Source of the DNA: Borrelia anserina Es | GTDB taxonomy: Bacteria > Spirochaetota > Spirochaetia > Borreliales > Borreliaceae | Assembly: GCF_001936255.1 (NCBI RefSeq) | Contig: NZ_CP014325.1 | Span: 1 to 64,000, forward strand | Direction of reading: 5' to 3' | DNA length: 64,000 nt | Shown: positions 54,927-63,889 of the stretch, one piece after another | Layout of the letters: every line of letters begins with the position of its first letter | How positions within the stretch are numbered: the stretch's first letter is position 1 | The notes under the pieces: generated by a model | Seen by the model: only the letters and a program-made list of their open reading frames with translations | The model's database searches: none | Told to the model about the DNA's origin: nothing | Program-made: the position numbers and the translations under genes

Positions 54927-55487
54927 TCAATAAGCTCTAAACTTATCAACAATATCAAAAAATTTCTGAGCACTATCAATACTAAAGCTAAAAGAAATAT
55001 TTCTCTTAACACCACTATCACGCTCAACACACTCAACATCAAATCTTAAACCTTCATTTCTCGCAACTTCTAATAATCCTAAATGTTCACCTAATTCGGT
55101 ATTTAGATGAATCAAAAAGCCTGTCTTATCAATTGAATCATCAAAAGGCAAAAAATATTGCTTATAATTCAATTCTAACTGTTTTCCATCATAAGATGAC
55201 CTCAAATATTTATGCTCAACTGGAATACCATTAAAAGCAACCTTTAAAAGATTAAGGGGTTTACCAGTCAAAATATCAAAATCAAAAATAATATGCCTAC
55301 CATTATCCTTCTCATGCCTATAAGGATAACTTACATGAACTAAACCTGATTTATTATTTAAAACCATCTTTACACAAACTGTACCGTCATTAACATTATG
55401 TAAAATCTCAATCTCTTCTGAAGCTAAAACTGAATCTGAACAACTAAAAATTACAAATGTCAACATCAAAATAAAATTCAAAAACAT
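54927..55487 (-). CDS. Exported protein, module gene A (copy 2)
   Basis: A 186-residue protein with a signal peptide that could be read in two ways: cleavage after SVLA near residue 26, or lipidation at the Cys of FVIFSC. The body has VCVKMVLNNKSGLVHVSYP, HIIFDFDILTGKPLNLLKV, LLEVARNEGLRFDVECVERD and VKRNISFSFSIDSAQKFFD, paralogous to 51945-52493. ATG 55487 is preceded by AAGGTTAGGA; a longer GTG start at 55538 has no ribosome binding site near. First gene of copy 2. Confidence 0.72.
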   Translation of the reverse strand: MFLNFILMLTFVIFSCSDSVLASEEIEILHNVNDGTVCVKMVLNNKSGLVHVSYPYRHEKDNGRHIIFDFDILTGKPLNLLKVAFNGIPVEHKYLRSSYDGKQLELNYKQYFLPFDDSIDKTGFLIHLNTELGEHLGLLEVARNEGLRFDVECVERDSGVKRNISFSFSIDSAQKFFDIVDKFRAY

Positions 55488-55729
55488 AATTCCTAACCTT
55501 GTAATGTAAGATACTATTAATAATTTCAAAATAACCACATCTAAAAGAAATAATCAAATAATACCTCCTAAATACAAATAACAAAATAAAAATTTTACAG
55601 CAATTATAAACCTAAGATGATAAAATTCCAAACTTATGAGATAATAAAAACTTAACAAAAAGAAAAACTAATACCTTAGGAAATAAACAATATGAAGTAA
55701 CTTATAAATAACTTCAAGGAGAAATATTT

Positions 55730-56524
55730 ATGAACATAAAAATATTATTATTAATACCCATCTTAATTTTATATATACAATGCAATGATGCAGCATCTCA
55801 AAAGTTGATTGACAATTACAAAGAATCCAACCCAAATCAAGTTCAAAAGAAGAACTACTTAACACCACAAAACAAGAACGGTACAAAATATAACACTTAT
55901 TCTGATTTCTTAATACAAGAGAAAAAAGAACCATATGAAACAATAGAAGGCATAAAAACAATAAAGATTTCTCTTTTCTCAACGATTCCTGTTTACTCAA
56001 TAAATGCAAAATGGATTAAGAACAAAGCAATAACTATTATGGGACTAGAGGGCAACCCCATAAGTGAATTTAAAGATAAACTCAGATATTCCTACTCAAT
56101 ATCCCCTATTACAGAAAATGGAAATGCTAGCAACAATATCATGCCTATCGTACTATTTGAGACAACTAAGAATGGTGGTAAAGATCTGGAAGTTACAAGC
56201 TTTTCTTTAATAGACAATCCTGAACTGGATTTCAATTCAAGACATGTCTCCATACTTTACAAGCCATTACAGACAGAACCTTCAGAAGAACCTGGATATC
56301 TTAATGCAAATCCATTTTGGATAGCAGGTGAAAATGCTAAAACAATACCAGCCCTTACACGAGATAAATACATAAAAGCTAAAATAGAGGTTAAGAATAA
56401 GAAAAACAATACTATCAATCAACATACAATATTGCTCAACACTACTTATCTGACTAAGTTAATCAAAGAAGTACTTAGCAAATATCCAGAAATCAGGGCA
56501 ACTAGTCCTGATTTTAGACTTTAA
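55730..56524 (+). CDS. S2/P23-like lipoprotein 3
   Basis: A 264-residue lipoprotein (LILYIQC, Cys16) with AAGGAG before ATG. The core matches the two genes at 36268 and 37365: AKWIKNKAITIMGLEGNPIS, LRYSYSISPITENGNASNNI, MPIVLFETT and a closing ILLNTTYLTKLIKEVLSKYP. More diverged than the pair at 36-38 kb, with a gap near residue 145 (KNGGKDLEVTSF). Single gene with its own terminator, divergent from module A copy 2. Confidence 0.75.
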   Translation: MNIKILLLIPILILYIQCNDAASQKLIDNYKESNPNQVQKKNYLTPQNKNGTKYNTYSDFLIQEKKEPYETIEGIKTIKISLFSTIPVYSINAKWIKNKAITIMGLEGNPISEFKDKLRYSYSISPITENGNASNNIMPIVLFETTKNGGKDLEVTSFSLIDNPELDFNSRHVSILYKPLQTEPSEEPGYLNANPFWIAGENAKTIPALTRDKYIKAKIEVKNKKNNTINQHTILLNTTYLTKLIKEVLSKYPEIRATSPDFRL

Positions 56525-57277
56525 CATAATTTAATAATAAAATAAATAGAATTTAACATATCAAAAGATAAAAAAACTAAGATTCTACACCACAGCTTCA
56601 TAGACTACAGTGTAGGATCTTATGTCATAACAACGCTAACTTAGCAATTAGCAAAGCTGCCATTTCAATACTTTGTAATATAATTAACTTACTTAAACAT
56701 AACTCTTAATAAATACTGTAAAAATGATGACAAAGCTATTTCTCCACTATTAATCCACATTTTCAGATTTAAATGAAAAAACTACAAATAACAAACAAAA
56801 GCAGTTTAAGAGCTAATTTTACTTGAACTACCTACATTATCAATTAAGTCATCACCTTCTTAGATACTCAAACTACTTGTCATCATCCATTGTTAATAAC
56901 AAATGTATATCAATATATGAATTGATCAAGCATTACCTAAAAAAATTTAAAATCACAATTTAAATTGCAATTATAATCAAACAAACTTTTAAAAGTTATA
57001 TTTTCTAAAGATGTATAATTAAAATACATCCAATAACAAATAAAAATACAAGATTTAATAGAAGTAAAGAAAACATAAATTATATTTAGAACATTGCCAA
57101 CTTGTATTAATAATCTATTAATATAAGTTATTTATTAATATTACTTACCAACATAGAATACCCTTGTACTTTAATATCAAAAATGATAGCATAATATTAC
57201 AATTAATAAAATAAATTTTATTATCGAGTTACACACAAAATAATAAGTAGGTAACACGATAAGAAGGAGAATATCTA
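56525..57277. other. Intergenic region, 750 bases
   Basis: Starts with the terminator of the S2/P23-like gene. Beyond that, a minus-strand frame near 56.65 kb reads EMAALLIAKLAL then stop, and another near 56.84 kb reads EGDDLIDNVGSSSKISS; both are short and broken by stops, so this may be decayed coding sequence. No intact gene seen. Confidence 0.4.
56579..56621 (+). terminator. Terminator of S2/P23-like gene 3
   Basis: AAGATTCTACAC (56579-56590) pairs with GTGTAGGATCTT (56610-56621) with one G-T pair, 55 bases after the stop codon. Confidence 0.65.
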
Positions 57278-57736
57278 ATGAAAAGAATTATTTTAAACAC
57301 CATAATGGTAACAATAGCTTCATTAGCTATACTAGGTTGCTGTCCAGACAAAACTGATCCATCACTATATGGTACAGGAAAAGGCAAGGCATATATAAAA
57401 GTTTTCCCAGATTTATCAAAACTAACACCCCTTGCTAAAAATTTTGAAGACATTAAATCTCTCATACCTGACCCATCTGCAGGTAAAACTTACAAAGAAA
57501 ATAAGTTAAACGATGCATTTAGAGCTATATCAACTTATGAAGAAAGGTTCTTGAAAGCACTAGCCGCAAAAAAGGCATTAGAAGTTGCTAAAAAGAATAA
57601 AAATGCAAATGTTACAGAAATTGATAAAGAATTTGTAAACGTAATAAAATATCTAAAATTTGTAGATGGTGATGAAAATACAGTTGACAGTTATGACTAT
57701 GTTGTTAAAATATTCAAGGAAGCTTTAGAAGAATAA
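57278..57736 (+). CDS. Small lipoprotein, unassigned
   Basis: A 152-residue lipoprotein (ASLAILGC, Cys21, followed by a second Cys) with AAGGAG before ATG. The mature part is helical and charged (KVFPDLSKLTPLAKNFEDIK, FRAISTYEERFLKALAAKKA, FVNVIKYLKFVDGDENTVDS). The base composition is less AT-rich than neighbours. A strong terminator follows, so it is a one-gene unit. I do not recognise a family; it lies between the phage island and the terminase genes. Confidence 0.75.
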   Translation: MKRIILNTIMVTIASLAILGCCPDKTDPSLYGTGKGKAYIKVFPDLSKLTPLAKNFEDIKSLIPDPSAGKTYKENKLNDAFRAISTYEERFLKALAAKKALEVAKKNKNANVTEIDKEFVNVIKYLKFVDGDENTVDSYDYVVKIFKEALEE

Positions 57737-57776
57737 ATCTTATAAGAATAGTAAGTTAATATAAAGTAGGATAACA

Positions 57777-57802
57777 AAATGCGCTACTGTAGTAGCGCAT
57801 TT
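57777..57802 (+). terminator. Perfect terminator hairpin
   Basis: AAATGCGCTACT (57777-57788) and AGTAGCGCATTT (57791-57802) form a 12-bp perfect stem, followed by ATCTTTTT. GC-rich for this plasmid, 40 bases after the lipoprotein stop. Confidence 0.85.
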
Positions 57803-58137
57803 ATCTTTTTATGTATATACCTTGTTTACTAAAAAAGTACTACACATTTCGAAAAAAAGAGAATTATCATCTCAGAATAAAAATAAATCTGTACCCATAC
57901 GCGCATTAAAATTTCATTTGTATAGAAACATATAGAAAAAATTACAATCTTAAAATACTTACTAATCAATTGTATAGCTCAAAATAATAAAACTCTAAAC
58001 ACAATTTTTAAATAAACGTATATATAAAAAAATTGAACCTCGCTTTTTAAAATTAATATTTTATAATGATTATCCAATTTTAATGAAAGAATCACTTAAA
58101 CTGTAGTTTCTAATTTATACTGATACCTAAATTAAAA
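57803..58137. other. Intergenic region between lipoprotein and terminase genes
   Basis: About 335 AT-rich bases with no coding frame and no repeat that I can support. It separates the convergent small lipoprotein and terminase genes. Confidence 0.5.
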
Positions 58138-59490
58138 TTAAATATACCTACTCTTAGCAAAATGCTTAAATTTATCCTTATATTCAAGGCTTAAGAGTAA
58201 ATAACAGGAACTTAAAGCATCAAGACAGTCATCTCTACTTTTAAAATTGCCACTATAGCTATAAATATCATTGATAACATTGTTATCTGTAATCTTTAAA
58301 AACTCTATTTTGCGAGAGTTAAATAGGGGTATCAAAGTACATATTCTCATAAATTTATTACTTAAAGGCTTAACAGCTGATATTTTAAAATAATGATTCA
58401 TGCCTCGCCTGAGAGAGACCATAATTTTTGTTAAAAATCCATAACCATCAGTATTATCTCGATCCTCAACATAGAGTGTATTAACATTAAAGTTCTCTGC
58501 CAACACACAAATAGCATTAAGAATTGACTCATCACTTATAGGCTTTCTATCTTGATAAACATATGCATAATACTTATCACCCATTCGTTCAAGCACACAA
58601 ATAGCAGTATTATCCATACCAACAGAGAATGCAGGATCAATATACATAATTGGACTTTTAAATGTATAATCTTCATTTAGAATAACCTCATTAAAGCACG
58701 CATCAGCACTAGCAATCCACTCCCCAAGAAGTACTCGGGCTTTGTAAGCAGGCAAATTTCTGTAAATCATTTCCTGAGTTTCAATAAAATCTTTAGAATT
58801 TAAAGGATTATCATAAATACTAAAATTATATGTCCTATATATATCGGGTTTATCAATATAATCTGTCTTAAAGTAATGTGCAGGATGATCAGGATTCGTA
58901 TCAAAAATAATAATAGCCGGCTTTTGCCTAAGTCTTTTCATTATCTCAAGTAAAGTCTCTTTATGCATTAAAGTTGCTTCATTAATATACACAATAGCAG
59001 AATTACTACCCCTAATCTTTGAGAAAGAATCACTATTTTTTCCTCCATAAACATTAAGTGTCAGACCTGCGATCATACATGAAACAGTTCGAGAATCTTT
59101 TAAATAATACTCAACATTTAAAAGATTACATATTTTTTCTATCTGTTTTAAGGTATTAGCAAGCAATGTTCCAATTGAACTTCCTACAATAAAATTATTA
59201 GTATCCTTGTAATAATACTTTTTATTCTGAATTAAAAATTTGATAAGTAAATAAGATGCCAAAAATGTCTTGCCACTGGATATTCCACCATTAAATATTA
59301 TTCTAGAGCAAAAATTATTATCTATATTTCTCAATACTTCCCTTTGTCTAAGAGTTAAGTACTTATCTTCAAATAAGTTAAAATCAATTTTTCTAGTCTT
59401 ATCTTTTGAAAATGTGGCAATATCAATATTAAATTTTCGCTTAAACCTTTTCTGCAACTTAATAAAAACTGATAAAGCACTTAACTCCAA
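58138..59490 (-). CDS. terL: Phage terminase large subunit
   Basis: A 450-residue ATPase/nuclease that packages phage DNA into procapsids. Walker A GGISSGKTFLAS near residue 63, Walker B IVYINEATL near 170, and coupling segment PAIIIFDTNPDHP near 190. The C-terminal RNase H-like nuclease has MYIDPAFSVGMDNTAI near 282, VEDRDNTDGYGF near 345 and DCLDALSSCYLL near 425, giving the three acidic residues. TTG start, preceded by GGGG and two bases after the upstream stop, so it is coupled to the small-subunit-like gene. Confidence 0.92.
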   Translation of the reverse strand: MELSALSVFIKLQKRFKRKFNIDIATFSKDKTRKIDFNLFEDKYLTLRQREVLRNIDNNFCSRIIFNGGISSGKTFLASYLLIKFLIQNKKYYYKDTNNFIVGSSIGTLLANTLKQIEKICNLLNVEYYLKDSRTVSCMIAGLTLNVYGGKNSDSFSKIRGSNSAIVYINEATLMHKETLLEIMKRLRQKPAIIIFDTNPDHPAHYFKTDYIDKPDIYRTYNFSIYDNPLNSKDFIETQEMIYRNLPAYKARVLLGEWIASADACFNEVILNEDYTFKSPIMYIDPAFSVGMDNTAICVLERMGDKYYAYVYQDRKPISDESILNAICVLAENFNVNTLYVEDRDNTDGYGFLTKIMVSLRRGMNHYFKISAVKPLSNKFMRICTLIPLFNSRKIEFLKITDNNVINDIYSYSGNFKSRDDCLDALSSCYLLLSLEYKDKFKHFAKSRYI

Positions 59491-59492
59491 GA

Positions 59493-60053
59493 TTACCCCA
59501 ACTTTAAGCCCCTAGACTTAAAAATTTCCTTCAATTTAATCAAACACTCATAATCTTCCTTCATATCACTTAAAACAAGCTCTCTAGACATTCGATTTTT
59601 CTTACAAACCTTGTACTTTAAACTCAATCTAAGTTTTTTACATAAGTTTTCATCATCACTGTCATTAATTTGTCTCTCTAAATTTAAAATCTCTTTATTA
59701 ATATCTATTAACTTCTTAAAAACAGACTGTAGAGTAAGTTCTTTATACTTAAAATGAGAATTTATATAAGAATTTGCAATACTATAAAATGACTTATAAA
59801 AACGGTCTCGCTCCCCTTCAAGCTTATAAGCCTCACATGTTGCATCCCTAGCAAGATCATCCAAATCAACATTACTAGAAGCTACAGTAGTAGTATCAGC
59901 ATCATCCGGATTACTTACAAGCTCACCTAAAATATCAAGTTTAGCCTCCAAAATAGTAGACTCACTAACATCTAATATTTTTGCAATATCAGATATACTT
60001 AAATTGGACCTAAACAGAATACTATATTTTAATTCTCTATTTTTAAATGTCAT
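59493..60053 (-). CDS. Putative terminase small subunit with helix-turn-helix
   Basis: A 186-residue protein with an N-terminal helix-turn-helix (residues 14-38, SNLSISDIAKILDVSESTIL) and long helices in the rest (YKSFYSIANSYINSHFKYKE, INKEILNLERQINDSDDE). This is the layout of small terminases, which recognise the packaging site. It lies directly upstream of terL. cp32 plasmids have a comparable gene (DUF603 type), which I cannot confirm here. No good ribosome binding site. Confidence 0.65.
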   Translation of the reverse strand: MTFKNRELKYSILFRSNLSISDIAKILDVSESTILEAKLDILGELVSNPDDADTTTVASSNVDLDDLARDATCEAYKLEGERDRFYKSFYSIANSYINSHFKYKELTLQSVFKKLIDINKEILNLERQINDSDDENLCKKLRLSLKYKVCKKNRMSRELVLSDMKEDYECLIKLKEIFKSRGLKLG

Positions 60054-60850
60054 GCAAATAAATTGTAAACAAGTTTTTACAAAAAAACAAGATTTATATA
60101 ATTCAAATTTAACAAAAAAATCATATATCCATAATTTAATTTCAAAACTTTATTAATCTATTACATAGAATTTAGATATTGGTTAGCTCCAATATCTAAA
60201 AAAGGAGAAAAGCATCACTAAAAAATTACTTCAAACACTAGCCCCAATTACAAACACATTAATGATAATCATAATTGTAACACAAAATACGGAGTAAAAT
60301 AAATAAATCAACAATAAAAAAATAATAGAGTTAATAGAGTCTATAATAATTAAATAAGCTTAAATACTACAAAAAAAATTGTACTTGAGAACTTGCAACA
60401 TCAAAATTTAAATACTAAAACTAACAAATATTCCTATATACCTTCACTCCCCCCACCCCTCTATAAATTAAAGCAAGGACTTTTTAGTCCTTTAAAGAGA
60501 AATTTATGAAAAAATACTGTTTGACAGCCTTTTTACACTAAAGGGTTTATTAAAAACTCTATTCCTAAAGCCCCTAATAAACCCTTTAAGGTAACAGGTC
60601 CTTATATTAAGAGTGACACATTGCATGTCAATCTGTACTAAATATAATATATAACAATTTCAAACATTTTGCAAATATTTTTCAAAGTTTTTTTTAAAAA
60701 ATTGGAAAAAATAACAAAATAACGAAAAATGTTAAAGCTTAGACCCCCCCTCCATATTAGGTTCATTTCTAAAACCTCTGACCTCTCCAAATCATAAGTT
60801 TACCTACAAAAAATTCTTAGAAATAAATCCAACACTATAAATCTATCATA
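60054..60850. other. Structured non-coding region between phage and partition genes
   Basis: 800 bases, no gene. Between 60475 and 60604 three inverted repeats follow each other, described separately. Two pyrimidine runs (near 60446 and 60745) precede and follow them. This is at the end of the partition operon and could hold a centromere-like site or an RNA. Confidence 0.5.
60475..60604. repeat. Cluster of three inverted repeats downstream of the partition operon
   Basis: AAGGACT/AGTCCTT (60475-60481 with 60486-60492, 4-base loop); a 14-bp repeat (60539-60552 with 60575-60588, 22-base loop); and TAAGG/CCTTA (60587-60591 with 60600-60604). The second and third overlap by two bases. The whole block is richer in G and C than its surroundings. 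Confidence 0.65.
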
Positions 60851-61396
60851 CTATCTTTTTCTCTTCTTAATAGACTCAAATTGACTAACTATTCTTGCTA
60901 AAAATTCTTTCTCATCTGAGAAAACTTTCTCTAAAAGAAAGCTTGTAAGCTTGGCATTTCGCTTATAAAATGCATAAGCTTCAGGACATTTAAGCTGAAA
61001 CCTTAAAGGACTTAAAGGATTCTGTTTAGATCTCTTTATACCAACACCTTCTCTATTTTTTAGCAAAAACATAGTTCCATTAATCCCATTGTTAATAACA
61101 TACTTCTCTTCCACAATCCCCTCCTCAATTGCAGTAGCTATCTTCAAATACTTATAAGTCTGAGTCCTAGCAAGTCTGTAATCTTTGGCAAAATCATCAA
61201 AACTGGCATAGTTATCAAGCTTGTAATACTCATTATCCTTGATCTCTTTTAAAACTTTCATTGCTTCAATTTTGCAAAAGATCTCCTTTTGAAAATTAAC
61301 TTTTAATCTCTCCTTAAGCTTATTATAGTGAATAGATATCTGTTCTTCTGGTGTCATCTCTTTAGATAAATTTCTCTTATTAACCTCTATTCCCAT
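60851..61396 (-). CDS. PF49-type plasmid partition/replication protein
   Basis: A 181-residue basic protein, last of the four-gene maintenance cluster, at the usual PF49 position after ParA. It has a helix-turn-helix-like part near residue 75 (FDDFAKDYRLARTQTYKYLK) and ends in SQFESIKKRKR. Start is ATG 61396 with AAAGGAGG seven bases before it; a longer frame reads through that site. PF49 proteins are needed for stable inheritance of some Borrelia plasmids, possibly as the DNA-binding partner of ParA. Confidence 0.85.
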   Translation of the reverse strand: MGIEVNKRNLSKEMTPEEQISIHYNKLKERLKVNFQKEIFCKIEAMKVLKEIKDNEYYKLDNYASFDDFAKDYRLARTQTYKYLKIATAIEEGIVEEKYVINNGINGTMFLLKNREGVGIKRSKQNPLSPLRFQLKCPEAYAFYKRNAKLTSFLLEKVFSDEKEFLARIVSQFESIKKRKR

Positions 61397-61420
61397 TTTT
61401 AACCCTCCTTTATCCGTACA

Positions 61421-61433
61421 TACACTAAGTGTA
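61421..61433. promoter_or_regulatory. Palindrome between parA and PF49
   Basis: TACACT-A-AGTGTA is a perfect 13-base palindrome, flanked by partial extensions (GTAC on both sides). It lies between the ParA stop (61453) and the PF49 ribosome binding site, and could be an operator or a parS-like site. Confidence 0.45.
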
Positions 61434-61452
61434 CGCAAGTTATAATTCTAGC

Positions 61453-62208
61453 TTAAGCCATAATGCCTTTGATTTTACTCATCAAATTTAAAAGTGTTTT
61501 TTGGTATTCTCTTATATAATCTTTATTCAAATCAAAAACATCATTTTTAGCTATTCTTCTATTCAAATCTTCTCTTTCAGATATTGTACCCAGAAAATTA
61601 TCATTTTCTTTCAAAATATTTAATAACTCCTTATGAGTATTGTTCCTTTTAAACTTAGTACTAAGTAAATAAATAGGAACTCTTATAGACAATTTCTCAA
61701 TGAAAAAATTAAACAAATCTAAACTCTCGATTGCCCATTTCTCTGCTGTAATTGGCACTATAATATAATCACTACATACTAAAGCATTAGTTAAAGTAAA
61801 ATCTAGGCTAGGATTAGTATCAAGTATGATGTAATCATACTCATAACTTAATAACTTTAACTGCTCTTTTAATCTGAACTCCTTGTATGGAATAGATTCT
61901 GAGTTAAACTTGTGCAAAGTTAAATAGCTTGGTATCAAATCCAAATTACTATTAATATTTACGATAGCATTATCAATATGCAGATTTGATATCAAAACCT
62001 CATATATATTGAAATTAAATAAATCTATTCCTCTTTCCTTTATTATCCTAAAATAATAACTAGTAGTCGATGCTTGGGTATCTATGTCAATAATTAACAC
62101 CTTAAAGGATTGAGATAAAAGAGCTGCAAATATTAAACTAGTGGTACTCTTACCTACTCCACCCTTGATTGATGCAATAGTAATTACTTTTGTATCTTTT
62201 GTATCCAT
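61453..62208 (-). CDS. parA: ParA-family partition ATPase (PF32)
   Basis: A 251-residue ParA/Soj-type ATPase. Deviant Walker A SIKGGVGKSTTSL at residues 13-25, Walker A' IIDIDTQASTTSY near 40, Walker B YIILDTNPSLDFTL near 128. PF32 sequences determine plasmid compatibility in Borrelia, so this gene is the best marker for typing the plasmid. It overlaps the PF50 gene by 25 bases and is probably translated from the same mRNA. Confidence 0.95.
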   Translation of the reverse strand: MDTKDTKVITIASIKGGVGKSTTSLIFAALLSQSFKVLIIDIDTQASTTSYYFRIIKERGIDLFNFNIYEVLISNLHIDNAIVNINSNLDLIPSYLTLHKFNSESIPYKEFRLKEQLKLLSYEYDYIILDTNPSLDFTLTNALVCSDYIIVPITAEKWAIESLDLFNFFIEKLSIRVPIYLLSTKFKRNNTHKELLNILKENDNFLGTISEREDLNRRIAKNDVFDLNKDYIREYQKTLLNLMSKIKGIMA

Positions 62209-62750
62209 CTTGGAATAATACCCCCTTCCGGCAATTTCTTTCCGTAAAATGCATAAAGCTCCCTTTCCAATTCCAGGAGTATGCTAAGTAAGGTCTGATA
62301 ATAAGAACTTCCAACTTTATCTTTTTTTAATAAGTTGTGTAGCCCACTTAGATAACAAAAAACTCCACCTTTCTTAAATCTAAACTCTATATATTCACAC
62401 TTCCTTAAAGTATAAGTCTCCCCCTTATTAAAATTTTTTACTAAAAATGCCTTACCTAATTTCTTAATCCCATAATAAATACCCAAAAAATCATCATTAT
62501 CTCTTACAGAAAACAAATGAAACATACTTATATCTTCTATGTTAAAGATTCCTCTAAGAGATATGAAAAACTTAGTTGGTTCATTCTTACTTATTCCAAA
62601 TGTGTAAAAATCTTTAAATATCTTAGTATGATATATCTTTCGATTCTTAACCTCTTCTACTTTGGAAAATATATTATTCTTTCCCTTCCTTTGATTCTTG
62701 GGATCTATTTCCTTTTTTTTCTGTTTCAATAATTCTAGTAAAGCCACCAT
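62184..62750 (-). CDS. PF50-type plasmid maintenance protein (DUF226)
   Basis: A 188-residue basic protein with the DUF226 pattern: KIFKDFYTFGISKNEPTKFF, SLRGIFNIEDISMFHLFSV, DDFLGIYYGIKKLGKAF and ELERELYAFYGKKLPEGGII. It is found next to PF32 in nearly all Borrelia plasmids. The ATG sits right after AAAGGAAGG, which is very close, so a downstream start is possible. Overlaps parA. Confidence 0.85.
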   Translation of the reverse strand: MVALLELLKQKKKEIDPKNQRKGKNNIFSKVEEVKNRKIYHTKIFKDFYTFGISKNEPTKFFISLRGIFNIEDISMFHLFSVRDNDDFLGIYYGIKKLGKAFLVKNFNKGETYTLRKCEYIEFRFKKGGVFCYLSGLHNLLKKDKVGSSYYQTLLSILLELERELYAFYGKKLPEGGIIPRWIQKIQK

Positions 62751-62782
62751 CCTTCCTTTCCCTTGTATAATTGGTAGTCTTA

Positions 62783-63889
62783 CTACTTTATCATTCTAAG
62801 TAGTTCGTAATAATACGTATTATCAACTACCTTACTATACTTTAATTTGTCTTTAGCGTTAATAAATTTTTTTAAGGTCGGTATTAATACGTCAATATCT
62901 ACCCTATGCCTTAACTGTTCTAATAATATACTAAAAATGTTGTTTTTTATATCATTATTTGTGCTTTCTTGTTTTTGACAGACCTGTGTGCTGACTTTTA
63001 TTTTCCTTATCAGATGATCCAAATCTTTGTATTTATTTTTCTCTACAATAAAGTGAGGTTTTTCTTTATAAGTCTCGTATATTTTATCAATTCCTTTTCT
63101 TAATGCTTCTTGATCATAGTTTTGTAACTTAAGCTCCGTTTCTACTTCGACGAGTATCTTTCTAAGTTTTTTTATATTAGCCTCTGACTTACTGTCCTTT
63201 TCTTGAACATTCTTGTTTAAATACCCATTCCTTTCTAGAAAATCTCTTACACATTCTATCTTGCCGATTTTAAGCTCATTTTTGATTGACTCTAAATTTT
63301 CTCTGGAGAGTGATTTTATAATCATTTCATATTTTTTTACCTCTTTGAAAAGTTTTATCTTAGATTCTTTTTCTGTTTTTAGATTTAATAAAATGAGAGG
63401 AAGATCAGTCTTGAAATTGCATTTACTTATGTACTTTAGTAGTGCATTTTTCTCTCTTTTATTATTAGTATTATTAATACACTCCCATTTTGGACTCCCA
63501 TTTTCTTTTCTATGGATATCAACTCTTTCTCTAAACTTATTTATCTTTTCTTCCTTGATGTTTTTGAAGTATGAGTTTATCTTAGTATGACATTCTTTCT
63601 TTGGGTATTGTAGAGTATAATAAACTTCACTTCCACATTTCTTGCCTAGATGTCTGCAGTAATTGAGGGTGATTTGAAACTTTTTCTCAAGTGCATATAA
63701 ATAATTTTGTAGTGTTTTAATCTTTACTGTCTTTTGATTATTTCTTTTTAGATTTCCATTGAAAAAATACAAGATGTTCTTTTGTGTGTATTTTTTTAGT
63801 TTTGAGTTCATGAAATTTAGTGTGGATACTAGTACAATCAAGTTGTATTGGTATCTATTGGTTTTTCCCTTTATACTTTTGATTTTCAC
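62783..63889 (-). CDS. PF57/62-type plasmid replication protein
   Basis: A 368-residue very basic protein (YQYNLIVLVSTLNFMNSKLK, YLYALEKKFQITLNYCRHLG, KCGSEVYYTLQYPKKECHTK). This is the PF57/62 family, required for autonomous replication of Borrelia plasmids. GTG 63889 follows TTAGGAG by seven bases. It is first in the maintenance cluster, and the replication origin usually lies in or just before it, i.e. at the right edge of the window. Confidence 0.88.
   Translation of the reverse strand: MKIKSIKGKTNRYQYNLIVLVSTLNFMNSKLKKYTQKNILYFFNGNLKRNNQKTVKIKTLQNYLYALEKKFQITLNYCRHLGKKCGSEVYYTLQYPKKECHTKINSYFKNIKEEKINKFRERVDIHRKENGSPKWECINNTNNKREKNALLKYISKCNFKTDLPLILLNLKTEKESKIKLFKEVKKYEMIIKSLSRENLESIKNELKIGKIECVRDFLERNGYLNKNVQEKDSKSEANIKKLRKILVEVETELKLQNYDQEALRKGIDKIYETYKEKPHFIVEKNKYKDLDHLIRKIKVSTQVCQKQESTNNDIKNNIFSILLEQLRHRVDIDVLIPTLKKFINAKDKLKYSKVVDNTYYYELLRMIK

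Noticed and set aside
57900-57910. GC-rich ACGCGCA patch as a regulatory site
   Set aside because: Single short occurrence with no symmetry or conserved partner.
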